A stretch of DNA of 43,035 nt from Acidimicrobiaceae bacterium (lineage in GTDB: Bacteria; Actinomycetota; Acidimicrobiia; Acidimicrobiales; Acidimicrobiaceae). The stretch is from positions 1 through 43,035 of the forward strand of contig JABEUM010000156.1 in assembly GCA_013044475.1 (NCBI GenBank), read 5' to 3'. The position numbers and the translations under genes are program-made. Below, in pieces: positions 36,936 through 43,035 of the stretch (positions are counted from its first letter, which is position 1; every line of letters starts with the position of its first letter). A model generated the notes under the pieces. That model searched no databases, was not told the origin of the DNA, and worked only from the letters and a program-made list of their open reading frames with translations.

Positions 36936-38449
36936 TTAGGAGACCAACCGAACTTAGATTTTAGAATCTGCCGGGCCACCTCGTGGTCATCGAAGTGAGC
37001 CTCCTTACCCTGACTCCTTTGAGTAGTCTCGTGTCCTTTGCCTGCGATCAAAACAAGGTCACCTTCTTCGGCCATGTTGATCGCTAGCTCTATTGCGCGC
37101 TTCCGATCGAGCTCAAGTATCACCTCAGAGCCGACAGCAGTACCGCTAAGAACTTCTCTCGCAATCTCCGCGGGGTCTTCATCGCGCGAATTATCCGAAG
37201 TAACTACGGTCGCGTCGGCTAGCGCTGAAGCGACGGATCCCATTTTTGGTCTCTTCTGCTTATCACGCTCACCGCCGCATCCAAACACCACGATGACTCT
37301 CTTGGGGTCCAAAGTTCTACAAGCCAGCAACGCCGCTTCCAATGCCGCTGGCGTATGGGCATAATCGACGAAGACCGCTACCGGTAGATCGTTTGCTATC
37401 AACTCCATGCGTCCATTTGGAGTACCTACCAGGGGCACCACTTCTGACAACGTCGACTCATCCCATCCCAAGGCCACCAAGGTTGTCAAGACTCCCAGGA
37501 TGTTGTAGACGTTGTGCACCCCATTGAGCGGGGAAGATATGAGATGTCCTCTCCAGGTAAACCTGATCCCAGACGCATCTAGTTCGAGATTCTTGGTATC
37601 GCTAATTGAGTATGGAATCAAATCGCCTCGGGTGTCCAAAAGCACCTGACCATAGGGGTCGTCCTTATTTACTATTCCTAACTCTGATCTTGCTGAATCG
37701 AAGAGCATCGCCTTGGCCCTGAAATAGGTCTCCATATCGTGATGGAAATCCAAGTGGTCCTGGCTTAAGTTCGTGAAAAGCGCCGCTTCGAAGGAGACTC
37801 CGTCGACCCTGTGCATTACCAGTGAGTGCGAAGAGACTTCCATCGCTACAGCGTCGTCCCCGGCATCTTTGAACTCTCTTAGCTTACGTTGAAGCTCCGG
37901 TGCCTCCGGGGTCGTCAGTCTTCCCCAAAGCGTCCCGAGGGCGTCAGTCTTGACCCCGAGTGAGCGCAAGATAGAGCTGAGCATATGGACGCTCGTCGTC
38001 TTACCGTTGGTGCCGGTAACTCCGAGGACCGTCAATTCCTCTGATGGCCTCCGCCAGAGGGTCGCAGAGAGCAACGCAAGCTGGGCTCGAGGATTGCCCT
38101 TGGAAAGTATCACCTGCGGAATCTCGGACTCTACATGATGTTGTACGAACGCTACCGGAGCACCTCGATCGCAGGCGTCTTTCACGTAGTCATGCCCATC
38201 AAAGTGGCTACCCGCCAATGCAAAAAATGCGCTCTGCTGATCAGTCTCCCGGTGGTCCATCACTAACGAAGTGACCTCGGTACTGTTGATCGAATCGTTC
38301 GGGTCTACCAAGACGTATTCCTCTAGCGCCCCTATGAGTTCAGTTAACCTCAAATGCCTACCCCAACGATTGCAATTGGCCCTCAAGCTATTCCGCTGAC
38401 ATCTGGCTTCTCGAATTGGGCTCATTACGGGATGGGTGCAGCTGATCAA
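36932..38449 (-). CDS. murE: UDP-MurNAc-L-Ala-D-Glu meso-diaminopimelate ligase-type MurE
   Basis: VTGTNGKTTSVHMLSSIL; NLSQDHLDFHHDMETYFRAKAMLF; FGCGGERDKQKRPKMG; TSDNSRDEDP; LIAGKGHETTQ. Confidence 0.95.
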   Translation of the reverse strand: MISCTHPVMSPIREARCQRNSLRANCNRWGRHLRLTELIGALEEYVLVDPNDSINSTEVTSLVMDHRETDQQSAFFALAGSHFDGHDYVKDACDRGAPVAFVQHHVESEIPQVILSKGNPRAQLALLSATLWRRPSEELTVLGVTGTNGKTTSVHMLSSILRSLGVKTDALGTLWGRLTTPEAPELQRKLREFKDAGDDAVAMEVSSHSLVMHRVDGVSFEAALFTNLSQDHLDFHHDMETYFRAKAMLFDSARSELGIVNKDDPYGQVLLDTRGDLIPYSISDTKNLELDASGIRFTWRGHLISSPLNGVHNVYNILGVLTTLVALGWDESTLSEVVPLVGTPNGRMELIANDLPVAVFVDYAHTPAALEAALLACRTLDPKRVIVVFGCGGERDKQKRPKMGSVASALADATVVTSDNSRDEDPAEIAREVLSGTAVGSEVILELDRKRAIELAINMAEEGDLVLIAGKGHETTQRSQGKEAHFDDHEVARQILKSKFGWSPN

Positions 38450-38452
38450 GCT

Positions 38453-40453
38453 TCACCTACCGATCCGAACCTTGAACCGAGTTGCCCTAGTCATAGAGAT
38501 CGTAGTTGGGGATGAGCTTGGAGAGGTATTCCCCGTCGTCTTGGTGCCCCTGGAAGAGCTCAAGACGAAAGTCGGCGTCATCGGTGCCTTTGATGGCTGG
38601 GTCACTACTTTCGATACGACCTTGAGCGTGTTCTTTAGCGTCTTTGCATTATTTGATGCAGCCACCTGCGCCGCCGACAATATCTCACCAGTGGGGGTTA
38701 TGTGGTACTTGGCCAAGGCGTAGGACATTATCTGTGAAAATACTGGGGCAGCTACCTCTCCACCATATATTTGTGTCGGCTGGTCGAGCATCACTATTGC
38801 CGAAAGTACCGGGTGGGAAGCCGGGGCAAAACCTACGAAAGTGGCCCAAAAAGCTCCCGGTTGATAACCAGGTCTATTCGGATAGGGCTTCTGGGAAGTG
38901 CCAGTCTTTCCAGCCACCCGATAACCCGGGATCGCAGCGGATGGCGCCGTGCCCATTGCGCCTACAGCATTTTCGAGAAGACTTCTCATAGTCTTAGCGA
39001 TTGGCGCAGAAACGATCCTCTTTGATTGGGGATAGTCGGGCTTGATCGTCTGCCCAGAGGGAGTAGTAATAGTCTTCACCAGCTTGGGCGAGGTCATGAC
39101 TCCCCCGTTCGCAACCGAGTTGTAAGCGTCTAAAACCTGGAGCGGGGTCAGGGCCTCATCCTGCCCGATCGGCACCGAGCCGATAGCGGTACCCGACCAC
39201 CTGCTTAGCGGGTCAAGAAATCCCTGCGACTCGCCGGGAAAGTTAAGTCCTGTCGGCAAGCCCCAGCCAAATCTTTGCATCGAAGCCGTTATCGTCCGCT
39301 TTCCGAGCATCTTCGCCACCTCGATGGTGCCGATATTAGAACTCTGTCCCAGGATCTGTCCCGGCGTGAGCTGCTCCGTCGGGTGAACTTCAGCGTCATG
39401 GAACAGCGATCCGTCGATCAACATGTGATCTGGGACGGTCAATACCGTCGAAGGCGTGATTACCTTCTTCTCGAGCGCAGCGGTAAAGGTTGCTAACTTT
39501 GCTACCGATCCCGGCTCGTAGACGGTCGTAACCGCCAGGTTGGACGGTGCTTCCTCAGGAAGTGCCCTCGAAGAACCGACAGGAATGGCGACGTTGGCTT
39601 GATTACTTTGGCCCTTCGGCGCTGGCGCCGCTATGTTCGCCATAGCCAAAATATCCCCCGTCTTCACATCCATCACAACTGCGGTTCCCGATATCGCCTT
39701 AGTCGCTTGTATCTGCGCCGCTAGTGCATGTTCTGCCACGTATTGTAGGCTCGAGTCGATGGTCAGTTCGATATTGTCCCCGGCCCTAGGGGCTTTGTAC
39801 TGAGTAACCCCGTCCGGCAGTGCAAGTCCAGCAACCGAAACTTTCATCGCTTCAGATCCAGACCTCCCCGCCAAGATTGAGTTGTACTGGTATTCAAGTC
39901 CAGAAACGCCCGAACCAAAGGAGTTCGTCTGCCCAATGACTGGCGACAGAAGTGGACCAGCGGGATATACCCTTTTCATTTCGGAAATTAACGACACCCC
40001 ATTCAGCTTCCCCGAATTGATCTGGCTTTGAACCAGTGTGGCCTCGCTGGTTGGTATCAGCCTCGCTAGGTAGGCGAACTGCGTCGGTTGAAGCAACGAG
40101 GTCCGTATCGAGAGGTCGGACATACCAAGATCCGCAGCCAGCAAGTTGGCCTCCGCCACCGGGTCAGTGACTAAGAGTGGATCTGCAACCACGCTCTTTC
40201 TGGGGACACTTAAGGCCAAAGGGTCTCCGTTCGAATCGGTAATGGTTCCCCTAGCTGCCGGTATGGCGAATGAAGCATAGCTTTCGGACTGGGCCATATT
40301 GGAGTAGTGGACCGATGGACTTAATACGATCTCGTAGAGCCTCGCGGTCAGTAATGCTGATATCAGGATGAAGACGGCTACAAAAACGTTCAACCTTGCT
40401 TTGGGTAGTGTCCAGTGCCGTTTGTCCCTCGAATACGCCCGCCGCTCAGCCAT
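38453..40453 (-). CDS. ftsI: FtsI/PBP3-type peptidoglycan transpeptidase (ORF opens at 40465)
   Basis: YEPGSVAK (SxxK), GQSSNIG (SxN), VAGKTGTSQKP (KTG). Confidence 0.94.
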   Translation of the reverse strand: MAERRAYSRDKRHWTLPKARLNVFVAVFILISALLTARLYEIVLSPSVHYSNMAQSESYASFAIPAARGTITDSNGDPLALSVPRKSVVADPLLVTDPVAEANLLAADLGMSDLSIRTSLLQPTQFAYLARLIPTSEATLVQSQINSGKLNGVSLISEMKRVYPAGPLLSPVIGQTNSFGSGVSGLEYQYNSILAGRSGSEAMKVSVAGLALPDGVTQYKAPRAGDNIELTIDSSLQYVAEHALAAQIQATKAISGTAVVMDVKTGDILAMANIAAPAPKGQSNQANVAIPVGSSRALPEEAPSNLAVTTVYEPGSVAKLATFTAALEKKVITPSTVLTVPDHMLIDGSLFHDAEVHPTEQLTPGQILGQSSNIGTIEVAKMLGKRTITASMQRFGWGLPTGLNFPGESQGFLDPLSRWSGTAIGSVPIGQDEALTPLQVLDAYNSVANGGVMTSPKLVKTITTPSGQTIKPDYPQSKRIVSAPIAKTMRSLLENAVGAMGTAPSAAIPGYRVAGKTGTSQKPYPNRPGYQPGAFWATFVGFAPASHPVLSAIVMLDQPTQIYGGEVAAPVFSQIMSYALAKYHITPTGEILSAAQVAASNNAKTLKNTLKVVSKVVTQPSKAPMTPTFVLSSSRGTKTTGNTSPSSSPTTISMTRATRFKVRIGR

Positions 40454-40973
40454 GGCTAGGAACACCGCTAGGAGGCAGTTGGGTTGCGTCCGATCCCGCT
40501 GGCAAGGGAAGCTGGGTTTCGGCGACCGGAGCAGGAAGGATTAATACCTTCGTCGCAGAAGCCGCACCAGAACCGGCCTTCACGCTGAGCGTGTTTGGGA
40601 AGACCATACCGAGCTTTGATGACGCATAGCCAACTATTCGACTCGGAGACTCAAGACTCGAAGACTCAAGTAGCAGCTGTTCGTGAGCAGTCTGCGCAGT
40701 TGCGGTCGCCTGTTCTGTAGCGATCAATTGCATCTGGTAAGTCGCCATCTCCGAGCGAGCCCACACGGTGGCCAAGAGTCCGCCACCTATAAGCACCAAT
40801 AAAAGAGCAGGCAGAATACGCCGAGGGATCGAGATCGAGTGCTTTGATGTAACAAGAACCCTAAGATCGGGCTTTTTTGTAGTCTCTCTAGTAGGCGGAA
40901 CGAAAGGGTAGGCCCTTTCGAACTCCGGATCGTAACTAGCCTCTCTAAGCGCGTTCCATGGAGCGTATGCCAC
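40446..40973 (-). CDS. ftsL: FtsL-like cell division/septum-formation protein
   Basis: Position between rsmH and ftsI; single TM segment then heptad-like coiled coil and RIVGYASSKLGMVFP motif. Confidence 0.75.
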   Translation of the reverse strand: MAYAPWNALREASYDPEFERAYPFVPPTRETTKKPDLRVLVTSKHSISIPRRILPALLLVLIGGGLLATVWARSEMATYQMQLIATEQATATAQTAHEQLLLESSSLESPSRIVGYASSKLGMVFPNTLSVKAGSGAASATKVLILPAPVAETQLPLPAGSDATQLPPSGVPSHG

Positions 40974-41977
40974 TATTCACCTCCGGTGATCTGAAAAGCC
41001 CTCAGCCGAGCGCTCCTCGATCGAATATTCGTCTCCGTCTCACTCTTTTTTGGGAGCTTTGCTCCTCTGGTCAGCACCACGCCCCTAGATATCGCACCGC
41101 AGACGCAGCCGAGCGCCTTTGGACAACGGCACCCACCAGTAGATGCTTCTAAAAATCGGTCTTTGACAACCCTGTCCTCTCCCGAGTGATAGGAGAGGAC
41201 AACTATTACGCCACCCGGCATGACTAGGTCTAAGGCCTGAGCAAGTAGCGAATCGAGTTCGTTCTCCTCGTCGTTCACCTCTATTCGAAGGGCTTGAAAG
41301 ATCCTCGTCGCAGGGTGGATGTGGCCCTTTCGAAAATGAAAAGGAACGGCCTTTTCCACCAATTCTGCGAGCTGAGCGGTCGTGTCAATGGGTCTATTTC
41401 TGATAATCGACTCGGAGATCCGCTTGGCGTGCGGCTCGTCTTGGGAGTAAAACAGCTTCACCAGTTCCTCGAAGGGAGCCCCGTTGACAATCTCACTAGC
41501 GGTAAGGCTCGATCCCGAGGGTCCCATTCGCATATCCAATGGCCCATCTGCTCGTATCGAGAATCCTCTTTCGGGATCGTCGAACTGCATGGAGGAGACA
41601 CCGAGGTCTGCAAACACCGCCGATACTCCTGCCTCGGCAGCGGGAAAACCTTCCTGCTCAAGCCTGCCAATCTCGGCACTAAGGCCAGAAAACTTAGATA
41701 GCACTAGCCGATAACGTCCGGCAAATGGTGCTAGGCATCTTTCGGCGATTTCGAGGGCTCTCGAGTCACGGTCCATACCGAGTATCTGAGATCCTTCAAT
41801 CGACTCCAATATCGCCGATGAATGTCCACCAAGTCCAACCGTGGCATCGACCACTAGACCTAAAGGTGCGCTGGAGATGTAGCTGAGCACCTCTTCGACC
41901 ATCACAGGCGAGTGAGTGAATGAAGGACTCACTGGCTCATTGGTCAATTCTGGGCGCTCATCTTCTGGTGTTTCCAT
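40973..41977 (-). CDS. rsmH: 16S rRNA (cytosine1402-N4)-methyltransferase RsmH/MraW (start at 41977 overlaps the mraZ stop as TGATG)
   Basis: HSPVMVEEVLSYI, VDATVGLGGHSSAIL, FADLGVSSMQFDDPERGFSIRADGPLDMRM, LSYHSGEDRVVKDRF. Confidence 0.96.
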   Translation of the reverse strand: METPEDERPELTNEPVSPSFTHSPVMVEEVLSYISSAPLGLVVDATVGLGGHSSAILESIEGSQILGMDRDSRALEIAERCLAPFAGRYRLVLSKFSGLSAEIGRLEQEGFPAAEAGVSAVFADLGVSSMQFDDPERGFSIRADGPLDMRMGPSGSSLTASEIVNGAPFEELVKLFYSQDEPHAKRISESIIRNRPIDTTAQLAELVEKAVPFHFRKGHIHPATRIFQALRIEVNDEENELDSLLAQALDLVMPGGVIVVLSYHSGEDRVVKDRFLEASTGGCRCPKALGCVCGAISRGVVLTRGAKLPKKSETETNIRSRSARLRAFQITGGE

Positions 41978-42396
41978 CAGCCCTTCTCCGCCTGATAACG
42001 CGACCAGATCACGGGATCCCAAAGCTCGACCGTCCCAACCGCTCCGTGCACGGAAACTTCCTTGTTCAGCGACGCGTAGCGCCTCAGATTTGCCGGTATT
42101 GCAAAGCGACCCAGTTTGTCAATCTCGCACTCGAATGCTTCTCTGGCCCAGGAACGCAGGGAACGCCTAGTCGTGTCGTCCGCCCACTGGTCATTGTTGA
42201 TATTTGATGCGAATCCGAAAAAGTCCTCTGGAAGCCACACCGCCAAGCAGGGGTCTCCGAACTGGGATTGAGCCACGAAACAGCGGTCTATAAAATGCAC
42301 ACGGAACTTCGCCGGAAGGGTGATTCTCCCCTTCACGTCGAGGCTGTGCTCGAAAGCACCAAAAAACCTCGCTTCGAACTCCTGGCTAGACCACAA
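41977..42396 (-). CDS. mraZ: Transcriptional regulator MraZ
   Basis: FFGAFEHSLDVKGRITLPAKFR...CEIDKLGRFAIPANLRRYASLNKEVSVHGAVGTVELWDPVIW. Confidence 0.95.
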   Translation of the reverse strand: MWSSQEFEARFFGAFEHSLDVKGRITLPAKFRVHFIDRCFVAQSQFGDPCLAVWLPEDFFGFASNINNDQWADDTTRRSLRSWAREAFECEIDKLGRFAIPANLRRYASLNKEVSVHGAVGTVELWDPVIWSRYQAEKG

Positions 42397-42488
42397 CTTT
42401 GCCCACTCGCCTCTTTAGATTCCGCCACCAAACTTGCCGCAAAACCCAAGTCGTCCACATCCATATGGACTCTTAAGGGCTTCCAATC

Positions 42489-42523
42489 CCCACTTCCATC
42501 CACAGTAACCCCTTTTAACCCAC
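42489..42523 (-). promoter_or_regulatory. Putative MraZ operator upstream of mraZ
   Basis: Minus strand GTGGG-TTAAA-AGGGG-TTACT-GTGGA-TGGAA-GTGGG: four 5-mers at exact 10-bp period. Confidence 0.7.
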
Positions 42524-42544
42524 CATGCCACAATTTTTACGACT

Positions 42545-42568
42545 TTTTGTGGCTTCGCCACCACAAAA
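42545..42568. other. Inverted repeat/hairpin of unknown function in mraZ upstream region
   Basis: TTTTGTGG-cttcgcca-CCACAAAA (8-bp arms); alternative GTGGC-TTC-GCCAC stem. Confidence 0.5.
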
Positions 42569-42822
42569 TCGAAAACCTCCCCACGCTCAGCAACGCTTTG
42601 GACCAAATGCTCCGATCACACGGGTTGGCGATGGAGAAGCAAAGGTGTCGAGAAGCAAAAAACAAATTGTCAAACAGCTTGGATCCTGGCTCTTTTATCC
42701 CGAACTCGCGATTGATGCGTGGCTTGTTGGGCTGGGCGTTGCGTTGCTGGAGCGACCGGGGCTCAGAAACAGTTAGCTAATTCTTGAGCAATTCTCAACA
42801 ATAATATCTATAATATATAAGT

Positions 42823-43035
42823 GTGAGTTCACTTGTGTCGATCGGCACCGCTGCTAAAGAGTTAGGCGTTCATCCGGCCACCCTTCGACGCTGGGAAGAA
42901 GAAGGCAAGATTGATCCTCCTGAAAGAACCACTGGCGGGGATCGTCGGTACGATTTGGCAAAACTGCGCCATCTGGCCCCTCACCAAGCACCATCATCCA
43001 GAACAACTCTGGCCTACGCTAGGGTATCGACCACC
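42823..43035 (+). CDS. tnpA: IS607-family serine recombinase/transposase TnpA, 5' part (truncated by window end; GTG start; not in ORF track)
   Basis: Manual translation MSSLVSIGTAAKELGVHPATLRRWEEEGKIDPPERTTGGDRRYDLAKLRHLAPHQAPSSRTTLAYARVSTT: MerR-like HTH followed by AYARVS serine recombinase motif. Confidence 0.88.
   Translation, partial: MSSLVSIGTAAKELGVHPATLRRWEEEGKIDPPERTTGGDRRYDLAKLRHLAPHQAPSSRTTLAYARVSTT

Noticed and set aside
42268-42780. 170-aa + strand ORF spanning the mraZ 5' end and upstream region
   Set aside because: Overlaps mraZ and the putative operator; no domain recognised; likely spurious.

Overview
Actinobacterial chromosome segment, probably Acidimicrobiia-like (lineage inferred from gene content; no search was run). 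(1) Left edge, + strand: a FixX-type ferredoxin, an ETF-beta-like protein, a creatininase-family MftE-like peptidase and an SDR of the mycofactocin-coupled type. This looks like the end of a mycofactocin locus with a FixABCX/ETF-like electron-transfer module. (2) Middle: mixed metabolic and regulatory genes, including amidase, rpiB, bacterial proteasome activator Bpa, Rrf2 regulator, a GNAT/acyl-CoA-ligase fusion whose ATP-grasp domain appears deleted, aldehyde dehydrogenase, ABC exporter with a LolA-like protein, a divergent group-2 sigma factor and an AidB-like acyl-CoA dehydrogenase. (3) Right half, - strand: the division/cell-wall (dcw) cluster mraZ-rsmH-ftsL-ftsI-murE-mraY-murD-ftsW-murG-murC-murB-ftsZ-pgeF-yggS-sepF-yggT-divIVA, then dksA-like, lspA and rluD. 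murF and ftsQ are missing from their usual places, and ileS (eukaryote-like type) lies on the opposite strand. (4) Right edge: the 5' end of an IS607-family serine recombinase, not in the ORF track, diverging from mraZ. Upstream of mraZ is a four-unit, 10-bp-period GTGGG-like array that fits the MraZ operator. No rRNA, tRNA or CRISPR was recognised. The most notable observations are the mycofactocin/ETF module, the gapped GNAT-ligase, the MraZ operator next to an IS607 element, the missing murF/ftsQ, and the sigma factor with a palindrome over its putative -10.
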